Assembly (NCBI GenBank): GCA_029864165.1
Contig: JAOTTZ010000035.1
Coordinates: forward strand, 1 to 9,996
Direction: 5' to 3'
DNA: 9,996 nt
Origin: Burkholderiaceae bacterium
Lineage (GTDB): Bacteria; Pseudomonadota; Gammaproteobacteria; Burkholderiales; Burkholderiaceae_C
This document shows positions 1 to 8,460 of this stretch, in pieces. The first letter of the stretch is position 1. The number at the start of each line of letters is the position of its first letter. The position numbers and the translations under genes are program-made. The notes beneath the pieces are model-generated. The model did not search any database. It was not told the DNA's origin and worked only from the letters and a program-made list of their open reading frames with translations.

Positions 1-644
1 CGCGCGGCCAGCGCCTCGTCGTGCGTGGCCAGAGCGAAGGCAGTGCCTTGTTGACGCGCGAGCTGCGACATGACTGTGAATACGCCTTGCGCTGTCGCGC
101 GGTCGAGGTTACCCGTAGGCTCGTCGGCCAGCACACACGCTGGCCGGGCAACCAGTGCACGCGCAATAGCGACGCGCTGGCGCTCCCCGCCCGAGAGTTG
201 GGACGGGCGGTGCGCAACGCGGTCTGCCAACCCTACTTGCGCGAGCGTGTTCCGAGCACGTTCGCGCGAGGCCGCCATCGTCACACGGCGGATGCGCAGC
301 GGCATGGCGACATTGTCGAGCGCGCTGAGTTCAGGCAGCAAATGATGGAACTGGTAAACGAAGCCAAGATACCGGTTGCGCCACTCGCCCTGTTTCGTGG
401 CATCTATGCTTGCCAAGTCGCGGCCCTTGAGTTCGACCTTACCTGAGCTCGGCGTATCAAGACCGCCCAGCAAGTGCAACAACGTGCTCTTACCAGAGCC
501 CGAGGCTCCGACAACAGCCAGTGTTTCGCCTGCATGCACCTGAAGGTTGACGCCTCGCAGCACATGCACGTCGATGTTGCCGTCGTGAAATTGTTTGTCG
601 AGCGCGATGCAACGCAGAACGACGTCACGCGACGCCTCACTCAT
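1..644 (-). CDS. lolD: LolD, ATP-binding subunit of the lipoprotein-releasing ABC transporter (3' end outside window)
   Basis: ATPase of the LolCDE-type inner-membrane complex, which extracts outer-membrane lipoproteins and passes them to LolA. The minus strand reads 214 codons from ATG at 644-642 to the left edge; the family is usually about 225-235 residues, so only the last few are missing. Visible motifs: Walker A GASGSGKS at residues 46-53, Q-loop Gln98 in [10 protein letters not shown] (a LolD-typical stretch), signature LSGGE at 150-154, Walker B VLADEP at 171-176 followed by TGNLD, and the switch His208 in ATHDE. The start overlaps the lolC stop by 8 bp (ATGAGTGA), which implies one operon and translational coupling; no strong Shine-Dalgarno precedes it. 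Related MacB/FtsE-type ATPases are alternatives, but the adjacent LolC permease and the HHLLPEL stretch favour LolD strongly. Confidence 0.97.
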   Translation of the reverse strand, partial: MSEASRDVVLRCIALDKQFHDGNIDVHVLRGVNLQVHAGETLAVVGASGSGKSTLLHLLGGLDTPSSGKVELKGRDLASIDATKQGEWRNRYLGFVYQFHHLLPELSALDNVAMPLRIRRVTMAASRERARNTLAQVGLADRVAHRPSQLSGGERQRVAIARALVARPACVLADEPTGNLDRATAQGVFTVMSQLARQQGTAFALATHDEALAA

Positions 645-1890
645 ATCTCAGCGCTTCGGCTGGCCGCACCTGGCTCGCGCGCCAACTCGGGTAGAGCGTT
701 GCCAAGAAAGACAACAGCAACGATATGAAGACGATAGGCACGATGTCCGTACTCTGCGGGTCGCTGGGCATGCGGTTGATCAAGTACACGCTGCTGGGCA
801 GGAAACTCATACTCAGCAAGCTTTCAAGCGTGGGCACGATCACGTCGATGTTGAACGCCACCACCAACCCCAACGCTATCCCCGCCAATGTGCCTGCCAC
901 ACCCGCTGTGCCGCCCTGGATCATGAAGATGCTCATGATCGAGCGTGGGCTGGCGCCAAGTGTGCGCAAAATGGCAATGTCCGAACGCTTGTCAGTCACC
1001 GTCATCACAAGCGTCGAGACCAGGTTGAACGCCGCTACCGCAACAATCAGCGTGAGGATGATGAACATCAAACGCTTTTCCAACTCCACAGCGGCGAACC
1101 AGTTGCGGTTGGTCCGCGTCCAGTCGCTGATGGTGAGCTGCGGGCCGAGTGTGCGCGACAACTGAGCGGTCACGTCGCGTGCTTGGTGCAAGTCTTTTAG
1201 CCGTAGCTGCACGCCCGCTGGACCCTCAAGTCGGAATAGGCGCGCTGCGTCCTCCAAATGAATTAACGCCAAGGAGCTGTCGTACTCGAAGTGACCGGTG
1301 TCGAGGGTACCCACCAACACGAATTGCTTGAGTCGCGGCACCACGCCAGCTGGCGTGATCTGTCCGCCGGGGGCAACAATCGTCACTTTGTCGCCAACTT
1401 TAACGCCGAGGGCATGCGCCAACTCCACGCCCAAAGCAATGCCCCAGCCGCCGGGTCTGAGCTGTGCCAGCACGGTGCTTTCGAGCTTGGCGGCCAAGTC
1501 AGTGACGGTGGCCTCGTCTGAGGGCGAAATGCCTCGCACCACTGCGCCGCGCATGTTGTCGCCGCGAGCGATCAGTGCCTGCGCAGCAATGAAGGGTGCC
1601 GCGCCTGTCACCAGCGGGTTTTGCTGCGCCAGCGCTGCCGTGGCCCGCCAGTCCGGTAGTGCGGCGCCACTGGCGTCATACACCTCGATATGCGCGACCA
1701 CGCTCAGCATACGGTCGCGCACCTCCTTCTGGAAGCCGTTCATCACGCTGAGCACGATGATCAGCGCCGCCACGCCCAGCGCAATGCCCAATGTCGAGAC
1801 GCCGAAGATGAACGAAATGAAACCGTTGCCGTGGCCGCGCCCCGTGCGTGTGTAGCGCCAGCCCAGTTGTAGTTCGTACGGCAGTTGCAT
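637..1890 (-). CDS. lolC: LolC/LolE-family permease of the lipoprotein-releasing ABC transporter
   Basis: Membrane subunit that pairs with LolD to release lipoproteins from the inner membrane. It has 417 residues, the normal size for LolC/LolE. The N-terminus carries the family stretch [20 protein letters not shown] leading into LSVMNGF (first membrane helix, about residues 24-48). A periplasmic domain of roughly 220 residues follows, then three helices at about 274-297, 319-347 and 383-401. The C-terminal half holds the coupling region [13 protein letters not shown] and ends in the family motif RPAEALRYE. It is the first gene of the lolC-lolD operon and is transcribed away from uvrA. LolC and LolE cannot be told apart safely by eye. 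Any second permease gene would lie beyond lolD, outside the window. The chosen ATG gives the typical N-terminus; no clear Shine-Dalgarno is seen. Confidence 0.96.
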   Translation of the reverse strand: MQLPYELQLGWRYTRTGRGHGNGFISFIFGVSTLGIALGVAALIIVLSVMNGFQKEVRDRMLSVVAHIEVYDASGAALPDWRATAALAQQNPLVTGAAPFIAAQALIARGDNMRGAVVRGISPSDEATVTDLAAKLESTVLAQLRPGGWGIALGVELAHALGVKVGDKVTIVAPGGQITPAGVVPRLKQFVLVGTLDTGHFEYDSSLALIHLEDAARLFRLEGPAGVQLRLKDLHQARDVTAQLSRTLGPQLTISDWTRTNRNWFAAVELEKRLMFIILTLIVAVAAFNLVSTLVMTVTDKRSDIAILRTLGASPRSIMSIFMIQGGTAGVAGTLAGIALGLVVAFNIDVIVPTLESLLSMSFLPSSVYLINRMPSDPQSTDIVPIVFISLLLSFLATLYPSWRASQVRPAEALRYE

Positions 1891-1976
1891 AGGGCTGAGA
1901 TGCTAACCGAGGGCGGCTCACGTCGCGCACGTCACCTGCCTAGAATGTTCGGCTTCGCTCTAGCACAAGGCTCCCG
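1891..1976. promoter_or_regulatory. Divergent lolC/uvrA intergenic region
   Basis: These 86 bp must hold both the lolC (minus) and uvrA (plus) start signals unless promoters lie inside the genes. For uvrA there is an AAGG Shine-Dalgarno at 1967-1970, six bases before the ATG, and a -10-like TAGAAT at 1941-1946 with no convincing -35 at 16-18 bp. No promoter was recognised for lolC. No LexA-type box (CTGT-N8-ACAG) is visible, so SOS control of this uvrA is not supported. The region is certain; the promoter assignment is weak. Confidence 0.4.
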
Positions 1977-4900
1977 ATGTCCGGCGTCATCCGCGTTCGC
2001 GGTGCACGACAGCACAACCTCAAGAACCTCGATCTGGACCTGCGCATCGGCGAGATGACGGTGGTGACCGGGCCCAGCGGTTCGGGTAAGTCCAGCCTGG
2101 TGTTCGACACGCTGTACGCCGAAGGGCAACGGCGCTACGTCGAGACCTTTAGCGCCTACGCGCGCCAGTTTCTAGATCGCATGGACCGGCCTGCGGTGGA
2201 CAGGGTAGACGGCGTGCCGCCAGCAATAGCGATAGACCAAACCAACCCGGTCCGCAGCTCGCGTTCAACAGTCGGCACGATGACCGAGCTCAACGATCAC
2301 CTGAAGCTGCTGTACGCGCGCGCAGCTCAGTTGTTCGACAAACAAACCGCGCAGACCGTGCGGCACGACACGCCCGAGTCTATCTACGCCGATTTGCAGG
2401 CGCGCACGCAAGTCGATGAGCCGCGCTTGGTGGTGACTTTCCCGGTCGAGCTGCCCGCCAACACTTCGGCAGAAGAGGTGCAACAGTGGCTGAGCGTCAG
2501 TGGTTTCACTCGCGTCCACGCCGAGCGCGAGGTGGCGACACCGGCTGGCCAGCGCAAGCTGCTCGATGTCGTTGCCGACCGCTTTCGCGTGCAAGGCACA
2601 GACAAAGCGCGCGTCGTCGATGCCATCGAGACCGCGCTCAAGCGAGGCGGTGGTCGGGTGAACGTGTACGTGTTGGCCCCTCCCTCTCCCTCTCCCGCAA
2701 CAGCGGGAGAGGGCAAGGGTGAGGGGCAACTGCTTTGCCGCTACTCCACAGGCCTGCACTGCCCGGACAGCGACTTGCGCTACGCAGAGCCCCAGCCGGC
2801 ATTGTTTTCGTTCAATTCTGCCGTCGGCGCCTGCGAAACCTGCCGCGGTTTTGGTCGCGTGATCGGCGTTGACTATGGCTTGGTCATTCCCAACCCACAC
2901 AAGACTTTACGCAATGGTGCCATCAAGGCCATACAAACCCCGGCGTGGAAGGAGATTCAAGATGATCTGCTGAAGTACGCAGGCGAAGCCGGCATTCCGC
3001 GCGACGCCGGGTGGAATCAACTCTCTCAAGGCCAGCGCGATTGGGTGATCGACGGCGCACCCGACTGGAAGGGCAACTGGAACAAGCAGTGGTACGGCAT
3101 CAAGCGCTTCTTCGAGTATCTGGAGTCCAAGGCGTACAAGATGCATATCCGCGTGCTCTTGTCCAAGTACCGCAGCTATACCACTTGCCATGTCTGCGGC
3201 GGCGCGCGGCTCAAGCTCGAGGCACAGTTGTGGCGCTTGGGCAGCAAAACCGATGCTGACCAGGCCATGCCACCGTCGCAACGAATCATGCCCTTGGGCG
3301 TGTCTTGGTCGCGCGAGCAACTCGAAGCCATGCCGGGGCTGGGCTTGCACGATTTGATGCAACTGCCGATCGACCAGCTGCGCGACTTCTTCGAGCATTT
3401 GAGCTTGCCAAGCAGCATGCTCGACGATGCGCTCAAGTTCTTGCTGACGGAGGTCCGCACGCGCTTGAAGTACCTTTGCGGCGTCGGCATCGGCTATCTC
3501 ACCCTAGACCGCCAAAGCCGCACCTTGAGCGGCGGCGAGGTGCAACGCATTAACCTCACCACTGCGCTCGGCACTTCTTTGGTCAACACGCTGTTTGTGC
3601 TCGACGAGCCCAGCATTGGTCTGCACCCGCGTGACATGAACCGTATCGTCGAAGCCATGCACCGTCTGCGCGATGCTGGCAATACGCTGGTGGTGGTAGA
3701 GCACGACCCTGCGGTGATGCTCGCCGCCGACCGATTGATAGACATGGGCCCGGGCCCCGGTGAGCGTGGTGGCAGCATCGTCTTCGACGGAACGCCAGCG
3801 GCGGCGCGCAGCGCCAACACCCTCACCGGCGACTATCTTGGTGCGCGCAAGCAGGTGGGCCTAGGCATACGCCGCTACGTCGATGCCAGCACGCCCAAGC
3901 TCGTGGTCGAGGGCGCTTGCGAGCACAACTTGAAGAACATCACGGTCGAGTTTCCGCTGCAACGCTTGGTGTGTGTGACGGGCGTGTCGGGCTCGGGCAA
4001 GAGCACGCTGATGCAAGATTTGCTTTACCCGGCGCTGGCACGTCACTTTGGTCGGCCGACCGAAACGCCGGGCCAGCACGATCGCTTGCTGGGCGCGGAC
4101 TGGCTCACCGACGCGGTGTTCGTCGATCAATCGCCCATAGGCAAGACGGCGCGCTCCAACCCGGCCAGTTACGTCGGCGCGTTCGACGAGATTCGCCAGT
4201 TGTTTGCGCAAGCGCCGCTGGCGCGCCAGCGCGGTTACGTCGCGGGCACGTTCAGCTTCAACTCAGGCAATGGGCGCTGCGCCACTTGCGGCGGTTCGGG
4301 CTTCGAGCATGTGGAAATGCAGTTTCTCTCCGACGTCTATCTGCGCTGCCCAGACTGCGAAGGCCGGCGCTACCGGGCGGAGATTCTTGATGTGAAGATA
4401 GATCGCCACTTGCCCGGCGATGTGCTGCGCGACATCAGCGTCGCCGACGTGCTGGAACTCACCGTGAGCGAAGCCGTGCAGCTCTTTCGCGACGATCCCA
4501 CAGTGTTGCGCGTGCTGCAGCCCATTGTCGATGTCGGTTTGGAATATGTGAAGCTCGGGCAGCCGGTACCGACGCTCTCAGGCGGCGAAGCGCAACGCCT
4601 GAAGCTCGCGGGCTTTTTGGCCGAGACGGTGCAGGAGCGCACCGCTACGCGGCAGAGCGTGGCCAGGAAGGGCCGCTTGTTCATGTTCGACGAGCCGACC
4701 ACCGGCCTGCACTTCGACGATATCGCCAAGCTGATGCGCGCGCTGCGCAAGTTGCTCAACGCTGGGCACTCGCTGATCGTCATCGAACACAACCTCGAAG
4801 TGGTGCGCTCGGCCGACTGGATCGTGGACCTCGGGCCCGAAGGCGGCGGGGCTGGCGGCGAGCTGGTGTGCTTTGGCACCCCTGAGGATGTGATGGCACA

Positions 4901-7778
4901 CGGCAGTTCGCACACCGGCAAGGCGCTGCGCGACTACGAGCACGCATTGCACGGTCATCGAGTCGAAGAGGGTGTGCCTTTGCAGAGCGCGTTCAGGAAG
5001 GCACAACGCGATGCCGATGAAGTCATACGCATCGTCAATGCGCGCGAGCACAACCTCAAGTCGCTAGACGTTAGCATCCCGCGCGGCAAATTCAGCGTTA
5101 TCACGGGCGTCAGCGGTTCGGGCAAGAGCACCCTTGCTTTCGACATACTGTTCAACGAAGGCCAGCGCCGCTACCTCGAATCGCTCAACGCCTACGCGCG
5201 CAGTATCGTCCAGCCCGCGGGCCGGCCCGAGGTCGATGCGGTGTATGGCATTCCGCCCACCGTCGCCATAGAGCAGCGCCTGAGCCGCGGTGGGCGCAAG
5301 AGCACGGTGGCGACGACGACGGAAGTGTGGCACTTCCTGCGCCTGCTGTACGTCAAGCTTGGCACGCAGCACTGCACCAAGGACGGCACGCCCGTGCGCC
5401 CGCAAAGTCTGGAGAACATTGCGGCGCAATTGCTGCGCGACCACCGCGGCGAGCATGTGGGCTTGCTGGCGCCGCTGGTGGTCAACCGCAAAGGCGTTTA
5501 CACCGACCTGGCTTATTGGGCCAAGACGCGCGGCCACACGCACATGCGGGTCGATGGCGAGTTCACGCCACTCGACCCCTGGCCGCGGCTTGACCGCTTC
5601 AAGGAGCACACATTGGAGTTGCCGGTCGGCGATATCGTCGTCGCCGCCGAGAGCGAGACCGCGCTGCGCAAGTTGCTGGCGCAGGCGCTTGAACTGGGCA
5701 AAGGGGTGGTGCATCTGCTCACGCCGCTAGACGGCCTGGCACCTGCGATGCAAGCCGCGGCGCCGACCGGCACCATAGGCGCGGTGAAAGTGTTCTCCAC
5801 CAAACGCGCGTGCCCGACGTGCGGCACCAGCTACCCCGAACTCGACCCGCGCATGTTCAGCTACAACAGCAAACACGGTTGGTGCACCACCTGTGTCGGC
5901 ACCGGGCTGGCATTGACGCGCGAGCAACGCCGCGCGTACGACGACACGATCAAGAACGACGATCACAAAGGCCGCGAGCAGCGTTTTCCTGCCGAAGAGC
6001 TTGCCGTTGAAGGCGTGCTCGACACACCTTGCCCAGACTGTCATGGCACGCGCTTGAACGCCAGTTCGCGTTCGGTCACTTTCGACAACCGTGCGATCAG
6101 TAAAGTCGCGGCGGCTTCGGTGAGCTACGCGCGGCTATGGATCACGGGGTTGCAAGTCGCAGGACGCTTGAGCCAGCGCGAAGCTGAAATCGGCCGCGAC
6201 CTCATCACCGAAATTCGCAACCGGCTCGCGTTCCTTGAGGAAGTTGGCTTGGGCTACCTCACGCTCGACCGTGCAGCGCCCACGCTCAGCGGCGGCGAGG
6301 CGCAACGCATACGCCTGGCCGCGCAACTGGGCAGCAACCTGCAGGGCGTGTGTTACGTGCTCGACGAACCGACGATAGGCTTGCATCCGCGCGACAACAA
6401 AATCTTACTCAACGCGCTCAAGTCGCTCAGCGACAGGGGCAACACCCTGGTGGTGGTTGAGCACGATGACGACACCATCCGCCGGGCCGACCACATCATC
6501 GACATTGGGCCTGGGGCGGGCAAGCGAGGCGGGCGCTTGGTGGCTCAGGGCAGCGTCGCCGAACTGGCGCGCCATCCAGACTCGCTGACCGGGCGCTTTC
6601 TGGCCCACCCGCTTGCACATCCGTTGCAGACGCGGCGTGCGGTGACCGCGGCGAGCGGTTTCGACGTGCTCGCTGGAACGCGCACTGCAAGTGAGGGCGT
6701 AACGCACTGGCTCTGCATCCAAGGCGCATCGCTGCACAATTTGAAGCAGCTCGACGTCTCGCTGCCGCTAGGCCGCTTGGTCGCGGTCACGGGCGTCAGT
6801 GGCTCGGGCAAGTCTACGCTTGCGCGCGACGTGCTGCTCAGCAACGTGCGCACGGCGGTCGCGCAGCGGGCGACCAAGGCAGGCCGCGACGCCATCACTG
6901 CTGGCGCGCGCCCAACATGGGTAGGCTGCACGAGCATCTCCGGCTTTGAGGCGATCGCGCGCGTGCTCGAAGTCGATCAAACGCCCATAGGCAAGACGCC
7001 GCGCTCCTGCCTCGCGACTTACATTGGCTTTTGGGACACCGTACGCAAGCTGTTTGCCGAAACGCTGGAGGCTCGCGCCCGGGGCTATGCCGCCGCGCGC
7101 TTCAGCTTTAACACCGGGGACGGTCGCTGCGCCGACTGTGAGGGCCAGGGCTTGCGGACGATCGCCATGAGCTTTTTACCCGACGTCAAAGTGCTGTGCG
7201 AGACCTGTCACGGCCAGCGCTTCAACGCCGAGACCCTCGCCGTGAGCTGGCGCGGCAAGAGCATAGGCGACGTGCTGAAGATGGAGGTTGACGAAGCGGT
7301 GGAGTTCTTTGCCGCCATGACGAGCATTGCCCACCCGTTGCAATTGCTCAAAGACGTGGGCCTGGGCTACCTCACAATCGGTCAACCCTCGCCCACGCTC
7401 AGCGGTGGCGAGGCGCAACGCATCAAGCTGGTGACTGAACTGGTGAAAGTGCCGGGTTCGTCAAGCGCGGGGCTTACGCGTCGTGGTCAAAAGCCACCGC
7501 ACACGCTTTACGTGCTCGATGAGCCGACCGTCGGCCTGCACATGGCCGATGTGGAAAAGCTGGTTCGCGTGCTGCACCGGCTGGTCGATGCTGGCCACAG
7601 CGTAGTGGTGATCGAGCATGATTTGGATGTAATCGCCGAGGCCGACTGGGTGCTTGACCTCGGGCCCGAAGGCGGGGACGGCGGAGGGGATGTCGTCGCT
7701 GCGGGCACGCCCGAGCAAGTGGTTGCCGCCGGTAGTCACACGGGAGCCGCCTTGGCGCCGGTGCTCGCGCGCCGATAG
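1977..7778 (+). CDS. uvrA: Double-length UvrA: two fused excinuclease ABC subunit A units with four ABC ATPase domains
   Basis: UvrA finds bulky DNA lesions and loads UvrB in nucleotide excision repair. Canonical UvrA is about 940-970 residues and acts as a dimer. This single 1933-residue frame holds two complete units, about 1-990 and 1019-1933, joined by a charged linker. Walker A motifs lie at residues 32-39 (GPSGSGKS), 669-676, 1044-1051 and 1606-1613 (all GVSGSGKS). LSGGE signatures lie at 517-521, 867-871, 1437-1441 and 1808-1812, and Walker B DE pairs at 543-544, 905-906, 1463-1464 and 1848-1849. Both units have a UvrB-binding-like region (about 121-258 and 1120-1275). Zinc-finger pairs are C768/C771 with C791/C794, C1279/C1282 with C1303/C1306, and C1718/C1721 with C1741/C1744. 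The first-unit finger is C262/S265 with C286/C289, so one ligand is lost. Residues 234-250 are encoded by a palindromic repeat. Shine-Dalgarno AAGG at 1967-1970 supports the start. Similar tandem UvrAs are known in proteobacteria, normally beside a canonical uvrA elsewhere; that second copy is not visible here. Confidence 0.96.
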   Translation: MSGVIRVRGARQHNLKNLDLDLRIGEMTVVTGPSGSGKSSLVFDTLYAEGQRRYVETFSAYARQFLDRMDRPAVDRVDGVPPAIAIDQTNPVRSSRSTVGTMTELNDHLKLLYARAAQLFDKQTAQTVRHDTPESIYADLQARTQVDEPRLVVTFPVELPANTSAEEVQQWLSVSGFTRVHAEREVATPAGQRKLLDVVADRFRVQGTDKARVVDAIETALKRGGGRVNVYVLAPPSPSPATAGEGKGEGQLLCRYSTGLHCPDSDLRYAEPQPALFSFNSAVGACETCRGFGRVIGVDYGLVIPNPHKTLRNGAIKAIQTPAWKEIQDDLLKYAGEAGIPRDAGWNQLSQGQRDWVIDGAPDWKGNWNKQWYGIKRFFEYLESKAYKMHIRVLLSKYRSYTTCHVCGGARLKLEAQLWRLGSKTDADQAMPPSQRIMPLGVSWSREQLEAMPGLGLHDLMQLPIDQLRDFFEHLSLPSSMLDDALKFLLTEVRTRLKYLCGVGIGYLTLDRQSRTLSGGEVQRINLTTALGTSLVNTLFVLDEPSIGLHPRDMNRIVEAMHRLRDAGNTLVVVEHDPAVMLAADRLIDMGPGPGERGGSIVFDGTPAAARSANTLTGDYLGARKQVGLGIRRYVDASTPKLVVEGACEHNLKNITVEFPLQRLVCVTGVSGSGKSTLMQDLLYPALARHFGRPTETPGQHDRLLGADWLTDAVFVDQSPIGKTARSNPASYVGAFDEIRQLFAQAPLARQRGYVAGTFSFNSGNGRCATCGGSGFEHVEMQFLSDVYLRCPDCEGRRYRAEILDVKIDRHLPGDVLRDISVADVLELTVSEAVQLFRDDPTVLRVLQPIVDVGLEYVKLGQPVPTLSGGEAQRLKLAGFLAETVQERTATRQSVARKGRLFMFDEPTTGLHFDDIAKLMRALRKLLNAGHSLIVIEHNLEVVRSADWIVDLGPEGGGAGGELVCFGTPEDVMAHGSSHTGKALRDYEHALHGHRVEEGVPLQSAFRKAQRDADEVIRIVNAREHNLKSLDVSIPRGKFSVITGVSGSGKSTLAFDILFNEGQRRYLESLNAYARSIVQPAGRPEVDAVYGIPPTVAIEQRLSRGGRKSTVATTTEVWHFLRLLYVKLGTQHCTKDGTPVRPQSLENIAAQLLRDHRGEHVGLLAPLVVNRKGVYTDLAYWAKTRGHTHMRVDGEFTPLDPWPRLDRFKEHTLELPVGDIVVAAESETALRKLLAQALELGKGVVHLLTPLDGLAPAMQAAAPTGTIGAVKVFSTKRACPTCGTSYPELDPRMFSYNSKHGWCTTCVGTGLALTREQRRAYDDTIKNDDHKGREQRFPAEELAVEGVLDTPCPDCHGTRLNASSRSVTFDNRAISKVAAASVSYARLWITGLQVAGRLSQREAEIGRDLITEIRNRLAFLEEVGLGYLTLDRAAPTLSGGEAQRIRLAAQLGSNLQGVCYVLDEPTIGLHPRDNKILLNALKSLSDRGNTLVVVEHDDDTIRRADHIIDIGPGAGKRGGRLVAQGSVAELARHPDSLTGRFLAHPLAHPLQTRRAVTAASGFDVLAGTRTASEGVTHWLCIQGASLHNLKQLDVSLPLGRLVAVTGVSGSGKSTLARDVLLSNVRTAVAQRATKAGRDAITAGARPTWVGCTSISGFEAIARVLEVDQTPIGKTPRSCLATYIGFWDTVRKLFAETLEARARGYAAARFSFNTGDGRCADCEGQGLRTIAMSFLPDVKVLCETCHGQRFNAETLAVSWRGKSIGDVLKMEVDEAVEFFAAMTSIAHPLQLLKDVGLGYLTIGQPSPTLSGGEAQRIKLVTELVKVPGSSSAGLTRRGQKPPHTLYVLDEPTVGLHMADVEKLVRVLHRLVDAGHSVVVIEHDLDVIAEADWVLDLGPEGGDGGGDVVAAGTPEQVVAAGSHTGAALAPVLARR
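2676..2727. repeat. Palindromic CCCTCTCCC-type repeat inserted in frame in uvrA
   Basis: This is an imperfect palindrome. Outer arms gcccctc (2676-2682) and gaggggc (2721-2727) are complementary over 7 bp. Inner arms ccctctcccgc (2688-2698) and gcgggagaggg (2703-2713) are complementary over 11 bp around the loop aaca. Unpaired stretches of 5 and 7 bases separate the inner and outer arms. The sequence resembles the small dispersed CCCTCTCCC...GGGAGAGGG repeats that are abundant between genes of many beta- and gammaproteobacteria (from memory). Here it lies inside coding sequence and is read as [17 protein letters not shown] (residues 234-250), a Pro/Gly-rich stretch absent from the second UvrA unit and foreign to the family. 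The frame is kept through it. Confidence 0.85.
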
Positions 7779-7792
7779 CGCCCTGCCCGCCG

Positions 7793-7987
7793 TCAGTTGC
7801 GCGCAAGCCGCTTGACCATCCCCGCGCTGGTGAGCAGTTCAAGCTGAGCTTCGAGGCGGATCACGCGCTCGGTCAGGTTCTCGATCTTGGACTGTTGAGA
7901 CTTGATCGCCTCGCTCTGCCATACCACCTTGTCTTCGAGTTTGATCATCGAGGTCAAGGCGCCCCAGACCCGGTCTACGACCGCCAT
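7793..7987 (-). CDS. Small coiled-coil protein, second gene of an RHH operon; function unknown
   Basis: A 64-residue protein starting MAVVDRVWGALTSMIKLED. Residues from about 13 to 54 form a predicted amphipathic helix with heptad-like spacing of Ile/Leu/Val (for example SKIENLTERVIRLEAQLELL), so a coiled coil is likely; the tail is basic (MVKRLARN). There is no signal peptide, membrane helix or known catalytic motif. The ATG (7987-7985) shares one base with the stop of the upstream RHH gene (TGATG), which points to translational coupling. The same frame is open back to an ATG at 8128, but that extension lies in the RHH gene and reads as low-quality antisense-like sequence, so it was not used. 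The stop lies 14 bp from the convergent uvrA stop with no clear terminator between them. I do not recognise a named family. Confidence 0.65.
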   Translation of the reverse strand: MAVVDRVWGALTSMIKLEDKVVWQSEAIKSQQSKIENLTERVIRLEAQLELLTSAGMVKRLARN

Positions 7988-8322
7988 CAGGCGACCCGTC
8001 GCGCGCTGGTCCCAGCGCGGCTTGCCGCCCGCACAGCGGTGGTGGGCTTGGCCGCTGCCATCTCCATCGCCGCAATGCGACGATTGCTGGCGGTTATGAA
8101 GGCCAGCGAGTCGTCGATCGACGCACAAGCCCGATCCGCCGCTGCTTTGGCGGCGTCGGCCAGCGTGCCGAGCTCTTCGTCGGCATCGGCCGTCTCGTAA
8201 GCTGTGGCGCCACGTCGCATTAACTCCGAGGTCGCCAAGCCCAGCTTCTTGGCCTTGGCGACAATGGCTCTCTTTTCCTGCGCTGTGGCTTGGACCACGA
8301 TGCGCTCTACCGCTGCCGTCAT
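7987..8322 (-). CDS. Predicted ribbon-helix-helix DNA-binding protein (CopG/MobC-like)
   Basis: A 111-residue protein. Its N-terminus fits a ribbon-helix-helix fold: a short strand (ERIVVQA, about 6-12), helix A (TAQEKRAIVAKAKKLG), the turn LGLATS and helix B (ELMRRGATAYE). Similar N-termini occur in plasmid MobC accessory proteins and in antitoxin-type repressors. The rest (about 45-100) is an Ala-rich helical region, followed by a basic tail (RAASRAGTSARRVA). The start at 8322 is chosen because AGGAG (8334-8330) lies seven bases upstream and a strong promoter lies just before it. An in-frame ATG at 8421 would include that promoter and is rejected. The gene is first in a two-gene operon with the coiled-coil gene. 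Inverted repeats around the promoter suggest autoregulation. The role is unknown; a toxin-antitoxin, relaxosome or nucoid-associated function cannot be separated from sequence alone. Confidence 0.75.
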   Translation of the reverse strand: MTAAVERIVVQATAQEKRAIVAKAKKLGLATSELMRRGATAYETADADEELGTLADAAKAAADRACASIDDSLAFITASNRRIAAMEMAAAKPTTAVRAASRAGTSARRVA

Positions 8323-8370
8323 GCTATGACTCCTGGAAAGCACTATGGACAGTATATGTACATAGCATGA
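8319..8370. promoter_or_regulatory. Inverted repeats over the RHH promoter, candidate operator
   Basis: A perfect 10-bp inverted repeat pairs tcatgctatg (8319-8328, over the start codon) with catagcatga (8361-8370, in the promoter spacer). Between them lies a further ctatg (8343-8347, at the predicted transcription start). A perfect 10-bp palindrome, tatgtacata (8355-8364), overlaps the -10 edge. Because one arm of the long repeat lies upstream of the predicted transcript start, an mRNA hairpin is unlikely and a protein-binding site is more plausible. RHH repressors often bind repeated short inverted sites at their own promoters. Confidence 0.5.
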
Positions 8371-8379
8371 ATAGGTCAA
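8351..8379 (-). promoter_or_regulatory. Sigma70 promoter of the RHH/coiled-coil operon
   Basis: On the minus strand, TTGACC (8379-8374) is followed by a 17-bp spacer and TATACT (8356-8351). Each box differs from consensus by one base and the spacing is ideal. Transcription would start near 8344, giving a leader of about 20 nt that contains the AGGAG ribosome-binding site before the ATG at 8322. This is the best-matching promoter in the window. Confidence 0.8.
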
Positions 8380-8417
8380 GCGGCAGCCTTTGACCCTGAC
8401 CGTCGCTTCTGGAAGAG

Positions 8418-8448
8418 GCACAGCGGTTCGTGTTCCGAACCGCTGTGC
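8418..8448 (-). terminator. Strong stem-loop after the PEP-CTERM gene
   Basis: A perfect 13-bp stem, gcacagcggttcg (8418-8430) with cgaaccgctgtgc (8436-8448), encloses a 5-base loop. It begins 12 bp past the PEP-CTERM stop codon. On the minus strand it is followed only by CTCTTCC, a weak U tract; on the plus strand by GCTTTT. It probably ends the PEP-CTERM transcript and insulates it from the RHH promoter about 40 bp further on. An intrinsic terminator with a poor U tract or an mRNA-stabilising 3' hairpin are both possible. Confidence 0.6.
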
Positions 8449-8460
8449 GCTTTTACCGCA

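Noticed and set aside
595..1200. 201-codon open frame on the plus strand across lolC
   Set aside because: It is antisense to a clear LolC permease; the product is Arg/His-rich with no domain, typical of a shadow frame in GC-rich DNA.
5064..5714. 216-codon open frame on the minus strand inside uvrA, and similar ones at 2265-2900 and 4370-4921
   Set aside because: They lie opposite intact UvrA motifs, have no ribosome-binding site of note, and their composition reflects the codon bias of the true gene.
1977..7778. Recurring similar DNA blocks around Walker A and LSGGE motifs, considered as repeats or an array
   Set aside because: They are explained by the four homologous ATPase domains of the double UvrA and are not regularly spaced.
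7797..7806. Perfect 10-bp palindrome ttgcgcgcaa
   Set aside because: It lies within the last codons of the coiled-coil gene, is short, has no T tract, and is expected by chance in GC-rich DNA.
7988..8128. N-terminal extension of the coiled-coil gene to an ATG at 8128
   Set aside because: The extra 47 residues overlap the RHH gene and lack protein-like character; the TGATG junction at 7987 gives a natural start.
8323..8421. N-terminal extension of the RHH gene to an ATG at 8421
   Set aside because: It would translate through the near-consensus promoter and the ribosome-binding site; AGGAG at 8330-8334 clearly serves the ATG at 8322.
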